IMG/VR virus record: IMGVR_UViG_3300044802_000010
Span: 1-31,924 of that record
Length of the DNA stretch: 31,924 nt
Strand: one strand, 5' to 3'
Origin: a virus
In this document: piece after piece, positions 20,610-27,764 of the stretch
How positions within the stretch are numbered: position 1 is the first letter of the stretch
Layout of the letters: each line of letters opens with the position of its first letter
The notes under the pieces: generated by a model
What the model saw: only the letters and a program-made list of their open reading frames with translations
Told to the model about the DNA's origin: nothing
Database searches by the model: none
Translations under genes and position numbers: made by a program

Positions 20610-22253
20610 TTATCTCCTTGGGTAAGCCGACGTAATTTGGTCGAGACTCATTGACTCCCTGTCTTGCCCCTTTGCCATCTCCTTGAGCATGGCTGCCTTC
20701 TGCTCCAGACGGTCACGCTCGGAGATGGGGATGCCATTCTCATACGAGAGTTCGGCGGCCAGCATATACACGAGCGCCATGTTCCATCTGTCCCAGAACG
20801 GAGCGTTGTCAGTTCCGTTCACCATGTCAGGAAGCTTGCGAGTAACAAGCAGTCGAAGGATGTCATTGTACTGAGTCGCCCCCGGTTGGGGGTAGAGACG
20901 TAAGTACGGCTGGAGCCCTTGGTCGAAACAGACGGCGATAGGCATACCCTCGACGTGTTTGTTTACAATCTGGCTGAAGTAGTCAGTTCTGGCAACAAGA
21001 GGAAGCGGGATGTCATTCGTTCCAATGCGCCACAGGGCTCTCTCGATTCCAATGATGCTGGAGTCGATTGGGAAGTGTCCGGCACAATGATACTGCTCGT
21101 TGTTCGACCAAGTTCCACCAACGACCGAGGTGTCAGCAATCCAATACGTCAACCACTTGGAACCGATGCCCGGTTGGGTAGTGAAATCAGATATGTGATT
21201 CGCGATACAACGGTAGTTCACTCCACCAACCTGAACAACAGAAGAAGGCGTAACCGGGATGTCCAGCCACTCTATCGTCCACAAACGGATGCCATCGTTT
21301 TGTAAATTCTTTATGAGAAGATTGAGAGCTTCGTTTCCGAATTGGTAGTAGTTATTCTGCTCGTTCGTTAAGTCGATGTCCTTGATGCCAATCTTCCTGT
21401 AAGCCGAAGCGATAAACTGGTCACGGGTATATCGGAACTCAGCCGTGGGCGCAGTCACTGGAATACTTCTGTTTACGAGAAGTGAATACGGGTCACTGTA
21501 GATTGAGGCGATCTCCGCAGAAGACAACTCGTAGTCCCATGTCGTTACGAGGTCAATGCTTCCAGGAAACGCATAGTTCTGCGTGTAGAGAGTTGTCGGA
21601 GTCCTGTCGCCGATAGAGCACTCAGTAGCAAGCGTAGTCCCTCTCGTTGCCGTCGCGCTGGTCGTCTGGATAGTCCCATTGACGTACATGCGGGCGACAA
21701 GAGTCTTGCTGTTGTACGTCGCGATGACATGATACCACGTATTCGCAGACCACGTGGACGCGTTACTTCCAATGTATGCCGGAGTCGTCGCTGTCTCAAC
21801 GCCAAGCTCAAGGTAGCCAGTCGTGACCGTTGAGGAGTCGTCACTCGTCGCGCCTTTTATTTTCAGGAACACACCATTTGTTGACAAGTCATCATGAAGA
21901 GAAAACATGTAGTGGTCAACGAGATTACTGGAGTCCATTAGAACCGCGGGGCAGAACCAGAACCCGATAGAGAAGCTTCCAGAAGACGGGAACGATGCAA
22001 CAGGGATGTCAATGCGATCACGTATTCCATCGAGGCGCAGGGCGGGGCCGGTGATGCCTTGGTATATATTCGCTCCAGTCAGCCACTGAGGCTCAGGGAG
22101 AACGGTGTTCATCACTCCATGGTTGTAATTTCCGCTGATGTCGTAGATATTCAGTCCGGACGACTCATGAAATGGGAACATCGAAACGACTTGAGCAGTC
22201 TTGACAGACCTGTTGAGGACTGGATATTTCGGCTTGGATGTCAAGGTCAACAT
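20610..22253 (-). CDS. gp4-like neck adaptor fused to N-terminal LamG domain
   Basis: 547 residues with two parts. Residues ~22-256 are a LamG/concanavalin-A-like domain: FPFHESSGLNIYDISGNYN, ALRLDGIRDRIDIP, SIGFWFCP, TWYHVIATYN, RMYVNGTIQ, GSIDLVTTWDYELSSAEI. Residues ~274-547 resemble the P22 gp4 packaged-DNA stabilisation/adaptor family: FRYTRDQFIASAYRKIGI, ALNLLIKNLQNDGIRLW, and a C-terminus with PFWDRWNMALVYMLAAEL. Within it, residues 340-372 (GGVNYRCIANH, GSKWLTYW) look like a small carbohydrate-binding (CBM5/12-type) insert. The protein probably closes the portal and also exposes glycan-binding surfaces. Confidence 0.85.
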   Translation of the reverse strand: MLTLTSKPKYPVLNRSVKTAQVVSMFPFHESSGLNIYDISGNYNHGVMNTVLPEPQWLTGANIYQGITGPALRLDGIRDRIDIPVASFPSSGSFSIGFWFCPAVLMDSSNLVDHYMFSLHDDLSTNGVFLKIKGATSDDSSTVTTGYLELGVETATTPAYIGSNASTWSANTWYHVIATYNSKTLVARMYVNGTIQTTSATATRGTTLATECSIGDRTPTTLYTQNYAFPGSIDLVTTWDYELSSAEIASIYSDPYSLLVNRSIPVTAPTAEFRYTRDQFIASAYRKIGIKDIDLTNEQNNYYQFGNEALNLLIKNLQNDGIRLWTIEWLDIPVTPSSVVQVGGVNYRCIANHISDFTTQPGIGSKWLTYWIADTSVVGGTWSNNEQYHCAGHFPIDSSIIGIERALWRIGTNDIPLPLVARTDYFSQIVNKHVEGMPIAVCFDQGLQPYLRLYPQPGATQYNDILRLLVTRKLPDMVNGTDNAPFWDRWNMALVYMLAAELSYENGIPISERDRLEQKAAMLKEMAKGQDRESMSLDQITSAYPRR

Positions 22254-22262
22254 TGTCCTCTC

Positions 22263-23627
22263 CTATGGTATAATTGAACGGAACGTTGGGGTGACAGATA
22301 TGTTCATCGTCACATTCAATTCTCTCCTCACATTCGTCGCAACCCCATCACTCCATCCTGCGAAAACGAAATTCGGATAAGGAATCACCTCGACCGCAAC
22401 ACCATTCCCTCCGCTCACAACCACCTGCGGAGACACACCAATGATATACCCTCGCTTGTTGGAATCAAGTGAATAGGTTATGGTGTACATGGGAAGAAAG
22501 CTGGCCGTGACCGACAAGTTCGATGTCACGTTGGTATCTGTTCTGGATGCTGTTAAGACGCCATCGCTCCAAGATGAGAACACGTGCGCGGAGTTTGGAG
22601 TCGCCGTAATCGATGAACCACTTGCACCATAATTCACAGTTTGGGGGGATGTTCCAGTAATCGACCCGCCAGCTCCGGCGGAGTATGTCAAGGTGTACGT
22701 ATTAATCGCAAAGGAGGCCGTAACAGAATGATTCGCTGTCACGTTCAACTCTTGCCTGGTAGCCGTTAATACGCCATCGCTCCAACTGGTGAAGTGGTAT
22801 CCGGTGGCGGGGACGGCTGTGACGGACGAGCCATTCCCACCACTCGTCACCGTCTGGGGAGTTGTGCCGGAGATTGAACCATGTGCGCCTGCGGTGTAGG
22901 TCAGGGTGTAGGTTGGATTTGAAAATACCCAGTTAAGATTGCCACCGCCGTCGCTTCCACCAATGGCCCTTATCGCTCCACCTGCAGAAGAATCCACATT
23001 CTCAACATGGAGCCAAGAGGGGGTTGGCGGCATTGACAATGTTTCACCAGATGGAATTGTTATTACCGTTGTTGGGTCAGGAGGTATGAATGTTGTGTAT
23101 CCAATTTGGGATGCCCCAGTGATTCCAGAAACATCCAAAGACGTTATCGTTGACCCACGAGTTATGAAGAAACCGGATAGGCTATTTTCCCCAGACAACT
23201 TCAATGACGATATGATAGAACCGGTCTTTCCAACGATAGCGTATGCCGCAGTCACAGCCGTCATTACTACTTCAATAGAACCAGTGCTTGTTGAAGAAAG
23301 GCTTATGAAGTTTGCTCCTGCTAGAGCATCTGCCGTAGAGTCCAACACAATCTTTCCAGCATTTACGATTCCAGCGAACGGAGTCCCATGTGTTGAGTCA
23401 TTGATGTGACTCGTATTCAAGATTCCGGTTCCACTTATATGAATCTGGTCTGGTTGCCCACCATAGAAAAAGTTTCCAAATACTGGAGTTGCATTCGTGA
23501 TGAGACAGGCGGCCGCAGTATTATTTATTCCAGCCCAATCGCCATCTGAAGGAACAATCCCACCAAGCCAACCCGAGGGGTCGTTGATGTTGGTTGGAAC
23601 TGACGCAATCCAACTGCAAGTTACCAT
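22263..23627 (-). CDS. Surface protein with three InlB-type repeats
   Basis: 454 residues. The C-terminal half holds three ~68-residue repeats (residues 240-307, 311-377 and 381-449), each of the form YTLTYTAG..G.I.G..PQTV...G.....V.A.P...Y.F..WSDG......L.V..N.SVTASF. This matches the divergent InlB B-repeat (Flg_new_2-like) family found in bacterial surface and secreted proteins. The N-terminal part is beta-rich and partly solenoid-like (GTGILNTSHIN, GSIEVVMTA). There is no signal peptide, so it is probably a virion decoration or fibre. GGTGAACG precedes the ATG, a weaker site than most neighbours have. Confidence 0.82.
   Translation of the reverse strand: MVTCSWIASVPTNINDPSGWLGGIVPSDGDWAGINNTAAACLITNATPVFGNFFYGGQPDQIHISGTGILNTSHINDSTHGTPFAGIVNAGKIVLDSTADALAGANFISLSSTSTGSIEVVMTAVTAAYAIVGKTGSIISSLKLSGENSLSGFFITRGSTITSLDVSGITGASQIGYTTFIPPDPTTVITIPSGETLSMPPTPSWLHVENVDSSAGGAIRAIGGSDGGGNLNWVFSNPTYTLTYTAGAHGSISGTTPQTVTSGGNGSSVTAVPATGYHFTSWSDGVLTATRQELNVTANHSVTASFAINTYTLTYSAGAGGSITGTSPQTVNYGASGSSITATPNSAHVFSSWSDGVLTASRTDTNVTSNLSVTASFLPMYTITYSLDSNKRGYIIGVSPQVVVSGGNGVAVEVIPYPNFVFAGWSDGVATNVRRELNVTMNISVTPTFRSIIP
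22281..22910 (-). repeat. Three InlB-like protein repeats
   Basis: The segment encodes three imperfect copies of a ~70-residue beta domain, recognisable by the recurring FxSWSDGVLTA(S/T)R core and the N(V)SVTASF end. The third copy is most diverged (AGWSDGVATNVRR). Protein similarity exceeds obvious DNA identity, so the duplication is not recent. Confidence 0.85.
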
Positions 23628-23642
23628 CGTTCACCAGTAAGA

Positions 23643-23732
23643 AAGGGGGCTCTTTGGGCGGAACGTCGGAGCCGAGCTTTTCAGCAGTATGATTCTGGCC
23701 TCGCTCGACATTCCGACCCGTAGAGCCCCCTT
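23643..23732 (-). terminator. Long intergenic hairpin, terminator-like
   Basis: The outer stem pairs AAGGGGGCTCT (23643-23653) with AGAGCCCCCTT (23722-23732). A second imperfect stem pairs GGGCGGAACGTCGGAGC (from 23656) with GCTCGACATTCCGACCC (ending 23719). On the minus transcript the last arm is followed by CTTTCTT, a weak U-tract. It fills the gap between the Gly/His-rich gene and the InlB-repeat gene. The size, roughly 90 nt with two stacked stems, exceeds a simple intrinsic terminator; it could also protect mRNA ends or act as a structured RNA. Confidence 0.7.
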
Positions 23733-23735
23733 GGT

Positions 23736-24215
23736 TTAATCAGCACCTCGGGCACCGCTTGCACGCTTCACTCCGACATATCCGCCTCCGCCAGAGTTCG
23801 GCTGATGCAGTCCAGCCCTCGTTGAGACGCCCTCTCCACTGCCAGCCTTGCCGCCGCTCGGCATTGCCTTGGAGTATCCATGACCACCAGCATCCGCACC
23901 GTGCGTCTTCGTGCCAGCGTGACCGGAGGTCGGCGTGGGCTTCCCTGTATAACCGTGCCCGCCCGCGTCGTGGCCGTGCTGCCCCTTCGTGGTGAGCGAG
24001 CTTAACCGATGAGCGCCAACCTTTGAACGACTCATCGACTTCGCCATGGCCGCGCCCGCGCCGTGACGAGCAGAACCTTTTGAACCAAACCCGGACATAT
24101 GCGACATGACCGGATGTCCGATGGAGGCGTACTTGTCCCCCGCCTCTACCGGAGCCATCTTCGCCTCAACTCCACGGGCTTTGATGGACTTGTGCGCCTT
24201 CATCTTATATGCCAT
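23736..24215 (-). CDS. Gly/His/Lys-rich low-complexity protein, 159 aa
   Basis: Starts after AAAAGGAGAATCAC. The product is basic and rich in Gly, His, Ser, Lys and Ala, with repeated DAGGHGYTGK/DAGGHGYSK units and several Met-Ser-rich stretches (MSHMSGFGSKGSARHG). It has almost no hydrophobic core, so it is probably disordered. Similar small Gly-rich basic proteins occur near capsid genes of phages and may be internal DNA-binding or head proteins. No enzymatic motif is seen. The stop lies directly beside a long hairpin. Confidence 0.7.
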   Translation of the reverse strand: MAYKMKAHKSIKARGVEAKMAPVEAGDKYASIGHPVMSHMSGFGSKGSARHGAGAAMAKSMSRSKVGAHRLSSLTTKGQHGHDAGGHGYTGKPTPTSGHAGTKTHGADAGGHGYSKAMPSGGKAGSGEGVSTRAGLHQPNSGGGGYVGVKRASGARGAD

Positions 24216-24251
24216 GTGATTCTCCTTTTATACTTGACAGCCATTTACACC

Positions 24252-24821
24252 TCACACAGACATCGACAAATCCGATGTCGAGATAACCGGAGGAGTGCTC
24301 GCTCCACCACTGACCGACATGAGGTCAGCGTAGGTGGCCGTGATTCCGGCCGCGGAGTGGTCAGTCGTTCCAGCCGTGTACGTGTGACTCGAATCCGTCG
24401 CGATCTTGTAATACCCCAGCGGAGCAGAAGCCGCAGGAAGCGCAGGGAGGACGGCGGTGTCAGTCGCAACCGCAGTTCCCTTCGTGGTCGTCACTGTCCC
24501 AGCAGCATTGATGCTGACGAGGTAGAGACAATACGTGCTAACCGCTTGCTGAGCGCACGCTGTGATAGCGATGTTGTCCGTCGCGGTGTACGAATAGAAC
24601 ACGCCCCCGATAACGAACGGAACAGTGCTCGTCGTCTTGATGGTGTGGGCATTCGTTCCTTCCGCGAGTCCACCAGCCGCGAGAGACACATTCAGGGAGT
24701 TCGCTCGGACGAGATTGTAATCCGCTTTGATCTCATTGACCAACGCGTTTACATTCGTCATCCATTGGAAACGACCACCCTGCGACATGCCAGTCGCAGT
24801 CATTGTTTCGCCGTATGCCAT
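24252..24821 (-). CDS. Virion-associated protein, Ala/Thr-rich, 189 aa
   Basis: The start MAYGETMTATGMSQGGRFQW follows AAAAGGAGAAAGT. Residues 20-45 look helical (VNALVNEIKADYNLVR). After this the chain alternates short beta strands rich in Ala/Thr/Ser (FVIGGVFYSYTATDNIAI). A short N-terminal helix plus beta body is common in phage head-fibre or decoration proteins. It lies third after the capsid gene. The gene follows a GC-rich stem-loop. Confidence 0.7.
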   Translation of the reverse strand: MAYGETMTATGMSQGGRFQWMTNVNALVNEIKADYNLVRANSLNVSLAAGGLAEGTNAHTIKTTSTVPFVIGGVFYSYTATDNIAITACAQQAVSTYCLYLVSINAAGTVTTTKGTAVATDTAVLPALPAASAPLGYYKIATDSSHTYTAGTTDHSAAGITATYADLMSVSGGASTPPVISTSDLSMSV

Positions 24822-24840
24822 ACTTTCTCCTTTTCAATGA

Positions 24841-24869
24841 GGCAGGGCGGTTTTTTAGGCCGCCCTGCC
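24841..24869 (-). promoter_or_regulatory. GC-rich perfect stem-loop
   Basis: GGCAGGGCGG and CCGCCCTGCC form a perfect 10-bp stem around a 9-nt loop, in the 55-nt gap between two virion genes. No U-tract follows on the minus transcript, so it is not a classical terminator. It may pause transcription or shield the mRNA upstream of the ribosome-binding site of the following gene. Confidence 0.6.
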
Positions 24870-24876
24870 CATTTGA

Positions 24877-25335
24877 TTACGACTCCGAGTAGTTCTTCAT
24901 GATCGCAAACACAATCGTCACCTCAACCTTGAGGGCCGTCTGCGCATGAGCGGACATCAGAAGCGCGATGCTCTGAGTTCCATCATACAACTTCCCACCA
25001 AGAACCGGGTACGCATCCGCAGGCCGAGAAAGGCCAGTGGTGAGCGCGTCGGCGGTAACGGAGTTATCAATCCATCCGTTGTCGTCGCCAGCCGTGTACG
25101 GAGACGCCGTGAGGCAATCGCCGACTTTGAAGCTGGAGCCGGACGTCCCGGCAGTGAGAACCTTCGTCGCGATGTGCAACACAAGGTCGCCCTTCGCCGG
25201 GGTAGAAACGAGAACCGTGTCACTGGTGGCAGAATTGTTGACAGAGAAATCCAACACAACAGTCTTCGTGAGCACGTCATTGCTGAGTTTCCGAGTCTGG
25301 GTCTGGCCAGTGAGAAAGCCTGTGACAGCTGCCAT
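24877..25335 (-). CDS. Probable capsid decoration/head protein, 152 aa
   Basis: Directly follows the major capsid gene and its terminator. I chose the ATG at 25335 (MAAVTGFLTG) because AAAAGGAGATTACT precedes it; the longer frame begins within the upstream leader. The product is beta-rich with Thr/Ser/Ala (VVLDFSVNNSATSDTVLV, KGDLVLHIATKVLTAG) and ends in VEVTIVFAIMKNYSES. Size and location fit a head decoration or cement protein, but no named family is recognised. Confidence 0.7.
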   Translation of the reverse strand: MAAVTGFLTGQTQTRKLSNDVLTKTVVLDFSVNNSATSDTVLVSTPAKGDLVLHIATKVLTAGTSGSSFKVGDCLTASPYTAGDDNGWIDNSVTADALTTGLSRPADAYPVLGGKLYDGTQSIALLMSAHAQTALKVEVTIVFAIMKNYSES

Positions 25336-25356
25336 AGTAATCTCCTTTTTACACAA

Positions 25357-25389
25357 AAAATAGTTCCCCTCCTACCTCTGTAGGAGGGG
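25357..25389 (-). terminator. Rho-independent terminator after the capsid gene
   Basis: On the minus transcript, CCCCTCCTA and TAGGAGGGG (25366-25389) form a 9-bp stem with a 6-nt loop, followed by AACTATTTTTT (ending 25357). It lies six bases past the capsid stop. Partial termination here would give excess capsid mRNA over downstream genes, as is usual in phages. Confidence 0.82.
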
Positions 25390-25395
25390 TTCACA

Positions 25396-26403
25396 TCACG
25401 CGTCAGAAATCTTGGTACGAGCGCTATGCAACTCCGCATAGCCGTAATCCCGCGCCGTGCCATTGTACGTGAAGTACGGTTTGCCCACAGCGTAGATAAT
25501 GGACATTCCGAACCCGTGTTCGCGTTCGTAGTCGAACTCGACCGGAACGATACGCGGACGTTTGCCCCACGCCCAGCACAGAGCCTGCTGGCCAATCAAC
25601 ATACTCTTGACGCCAGCGATGGTCGATCCCGAACCCCAGTTCGTGTAGATCGGCACATTCTCGTGCTCGTGGATGATGATGCCGTTGTAGAACGCTTTCG
25701 CGCCCAAGAACAACGGATTATCCTTACCGCGGATCTCCGCCTCGCGCATCGCCTGTTGGAACTGCGCACTTTCATACAGGTCGAACAACGCGTCCGGATG
25801 GGTAAGGAAGATGAAGCATTTCACGCCATCGACCATGACAGGCCGAATAGGTGTCTGCTTACGCGCCCAGCCAGTGATGGCGCCAGCTTTGAGTTTCGAC
25901 AACTCTTTCAACGTGAGCGTATCCGAGGCCGTAACGCTGGTGTCGGCAGCATAACTGTTGACCCAGTACAAATTTCGGCTTCCGGTCGCGAGCGCGTTGA
26001 AGCACTGCGCGTCGATGTACTCAGTCATCCAGTCCTGAATACCGATTTGCGCTTCCTCGTCGATGCTGAACATGGCGCGCTGACGATCAAGCGGGCCCCG
26101 GTCGCGCACCGCGTTCGCACGCTCAACCAGCGAGAGCGCAAACGAGGAAGTGTTGAGTTTCGTTTCCTGACCTTCGAGAGCTTCGCCATCGGCAACGCCC
26201 GCGTTGGTAAGACGGAAACGGATACCGAACGCGACGGTATCACCTTGATCTTTGGCCAGTTTCTCATTGACCGTAACCGGATTATCGCTCGTGCTCCCCA
26301 TGAACTTAGAGAAATACGAGGCCTTGATTGTATCGCGAAAGAGTTGCTCTTCCCAAAGTTTTTTGGTCAGGGCATCGCTTGTCGCAAAAGAAGTTTTAGC
26401 CAT
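25396..26403 (-). CDS. Major capsid protein, N4-gp56 family type
   Basis: 335 residues. The N-terminus (KKLWEEQLFRDTIKASYFSKFMG) leads into ITVNEKL-like NPVTVNEKLAKDQGDTVAFGIRFRL, ADGEALEGQETKL, DRGPLDRQRAMFSIDEEA and TEYIDAQCFNALATG. This is the pattern of N4-gp56-type capsid proteins (HK97-fold). Later segments include GVKCFIFLTHPDALFDL and a loop with GKDNPLFLGAKAFYNGIIIHEH. AGGAGAGCCAC precedes the ATG. It follows the scaffold gene and ends at a terminator, the expected layout for the most abundant virion protein. Confidence 0.9.
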   Translation of the reverse strand: MAKTSFATSDALTKKLWEEQLFRDTIKASYFSKFMGSTSDNPVTVNEKLAKDQGDTVAFGIRFRLTNAGVADGEALEGQETKLNTSSFALSLVERANAVRDRGPLDRQRAMFSIDEEAQIGIQDWMTEYIDAQCFNALATGSRNLYWVNSYAADTSVTASDTLTLKELSKLKAGAITGWARKQTPIRPVMVDGVKCFIFLTHPDALFDLYESAQFQQAMREAEIRGKDNPLFLGAKAFYNGIIIHEHENVPIYTNWGSGSTIAGVKSMLIGQQALCWAWGKRPRIVPVEFDYEREHGFGMSIIYAVGKPYFTYNGTARDYGYAELHSARTKISDA

Positions 26404-26417
26404 GTGGCTCTCCTAAA

Positions 26418-27287
26418 TTATCTTCCCTTGAACTCATTTGCCATCCGCCTCTTCAACGTTTCCGTCAAAGTATCGTATGACAAATCTCCAATTTGCTCCA
26501 TGCTCAAATCAGCAGGAACCTCGACTCCTCCGCGCATCGCTGAACCACCACCAACTTTTGCTTTTATGGCTCCACTCTGCACTTTGGCTTTCGGGGCTGG
26601 TGTCGCCTGAGTCTGAGCCGACGCTTCTTTTGTAGCTGCTTTGTAAAGCAACCGGAGGTTAAGCGCTGGCACGACATAGGGATTCTGCTTGAACACAGCA
26701 ATCCTTTCAGGTGTCTCACCCATCTCCTTCGCCAATTCCGCCATCGCGTCGATATGTTTCTCAAAGTCGGGATGCTGGGCATTGATGAACTGGCGGGTCG
26801 TCTCAATCTGCTGCTTCTGTTGGGCAGTAAATTGGTTCGCCTTGTCCTCCATGTCCTTCAACCGACGCTCGAATCGACGGTCGATATACTGATCGAACTT
26901 GTCCTTGCTGTCAATAATATCCAGAGGAGTAACATCATCCTCGGGCTTCTTGACAACATGAGGCGGAGCTGGCGGGGTAGCCGCCTTCTTCCGGTACTCT
27001 CCAAGCTCCTGGGCCTGCCGCTGAATGAACGCTTCCTTTTCAGCGACCTGCTTCTTGAGTTTCTCAAGTTCCGGCTCTTCTTTAGGAGCTTCCGGTTCTT
27101 CAACCGGAGCCTCCTCTACCTCTTCCTTCTTGGGCTCCTCGGTTTTCTGAGAGGCCTTTCCACTATCCAGACGCTTCGAGATTTCCTCGTCGGTCATCGT
27201 CTCAACGTCGGACATCGGAGTGCCTGTGTCCTCAGATGTGTCCTCGTCCTTCTCGAACACCGTCTCCATCGGAATACCCTTACCCAT
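26418..27287 (-). CDS. Capsid scaffolding protein
   Basis: 289 residues directly upstream of the capsid gene. The N-terminal ~75 residues are acidic and Pro/Glu-rich (EEPKKEEVEEAPVEEPEAP). A coiled coil (ELEKLKKQVAEKEAFIQRQ) and further charged helices (FERRLKDMEDKANQFTAQQ) follow. The C-terminus is basic (TETLKRRMANEFKGR), as in scaffolds that bind the coat protein electrostatically. AAGGAGGAAGTC gives a strong ribosome-binding site. No protease is encoded beside it, so the scaffold may exit intact as in P22. Confidence 0.85.
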   Translation of the reverse strand: MGKGIPMETVFEKDEDTSEDTGTPMSDVETMTDEEISKRLDSGKASQKTEEPKKEEVEEAPVEEPEAPKEEPELEKLKKQVAEKEAFIQRQAQELGEYRKKAATPPAPPHVVKKPEDDVTPLDIIDSKDKFDQYIDRRFERRLKDMEDKANQFTAQQKQQIETTRQFINAQHPDFEKHIDAMAELAKEMGETPERIAVFKQNPYVVPALNLRLLYKAATKEASAQTQATPAPKAKVQSGAIKAKVGGGSAMRGGVEVPADLSMEQIGDLSYDTLTETLKRRMANEFKGR

Positions 27288-27365
27288 GACTTCCTCCTTG
27301 CGGCTCGCCGTAGCGAGGTGTTCCGCGCATTCAGTTGCGGCAGCCGAAATTGGCTGGTGTTCCGC

Positions 27366-27644
27366 TTACCTAATCTCTGCGTAGGCAGCTCCTACATAGC
27401 CGCCCGTTTTAACTCCAACACGAACTTCGCAATTTCCGCGAAGCAAAACATTCTGCACGGTATCCGTGGAAGTCGAGTACGCATCCGTTATGTCAGAACT
27501 GAACCCATCATTCGACACCTGGATAACGACCGTGCTTCCACCCGTGCGAATCTTCACCATAGCTCCATCACCAGCGGACAACGCCACAGGCGTCGTGAAT
27601 GTGTTCTCGCTCGTAATGGCTTTCGACTGTGGCGATGGCCTCAT
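27366..27644 (-). CDS. Small beta-rich head protein, 92 aa
   Basis: Starts in an ATGA overlap with a 23-codon ORF, after GGGAGGAATTGT. The product (MRPSPQSKAITSENTFTTP) is all-beta in appearance: GAMVKIRTGGSTVVIQVS, NVLLRGNCEVRVGVKTGGYV. It lies between portal and scaffold. Such small proteins may be decoration or head-tail proteins; I do not recognise a family. Confidence 0.7.
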   Translation of the reverse strand: MRPSPQSKAITSENTFTTPVALSAGDGAMVKIRTGGSTVVIQVSNDGFSSDITDAYSTSTDTVQNVLLRGNCEVRVGVKTGGYVGAAYAEIR

Positions 27645-27712
27645 ACAATTCCTCCCTGCGCCTGATGCGCAATTTGAGTTTTGATGCTCTTCGTTACCGG
27701 ACTTGCGTTCAT
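27641..27712 (-). CDS. Tiny ORF (23 aa) between portal and head protein
   Basis: ATG at 27712 is preceded by AAGGAGGTATCAGC, a near-ideal ribosome-binding site, and its stop overlaps the next start (ATGA). The peptide contains SIKTQIAHQAQGG, which resembles the last residues of the portal protein (VVKTQIAADAKRG). It may serve for translational coupling, or be a remnant of a duplicated portal end. Confidence 0.5.
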   Translation of the reverse strand: MNASPVTKSIKTQIAHQAQGGIV

Positions 27713-27764
27713 GCTGATACCTCCTTCAAATCGTTCTTGTTCACGAGTTTTGGCGAAGATTTCA

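Noticed and set aside
24099-24902. 267-codon Arg-rich open frame on the plus strand
   Set aside because: Antisense of two virion genes and crosses intergenic hairpins; no RBS.
25426-26610. 394-codon open frame on the plus strand opposite the capsid gene
   Set aside because: Shadow of the codon-biased capsid gene; no RBS, and the product is low-complexity Arg-rich.
27317-27365. Direct repeat GGTGTTCCGC twice with 39-nt spacing in the gap before the scaffold gene, plus a small AGCC/GGCT hairpin
   Set aside because: Ten bases only; no further copies seen and no clear role. Could be chance.
26754-27665. 303-codon open frame on the plus strand opposite the scaffold gene
   Set aside because: Antisense shadow of a Glu/Lys-rich coiled-coil gene, giving Leu/Phe-rich nonsense.
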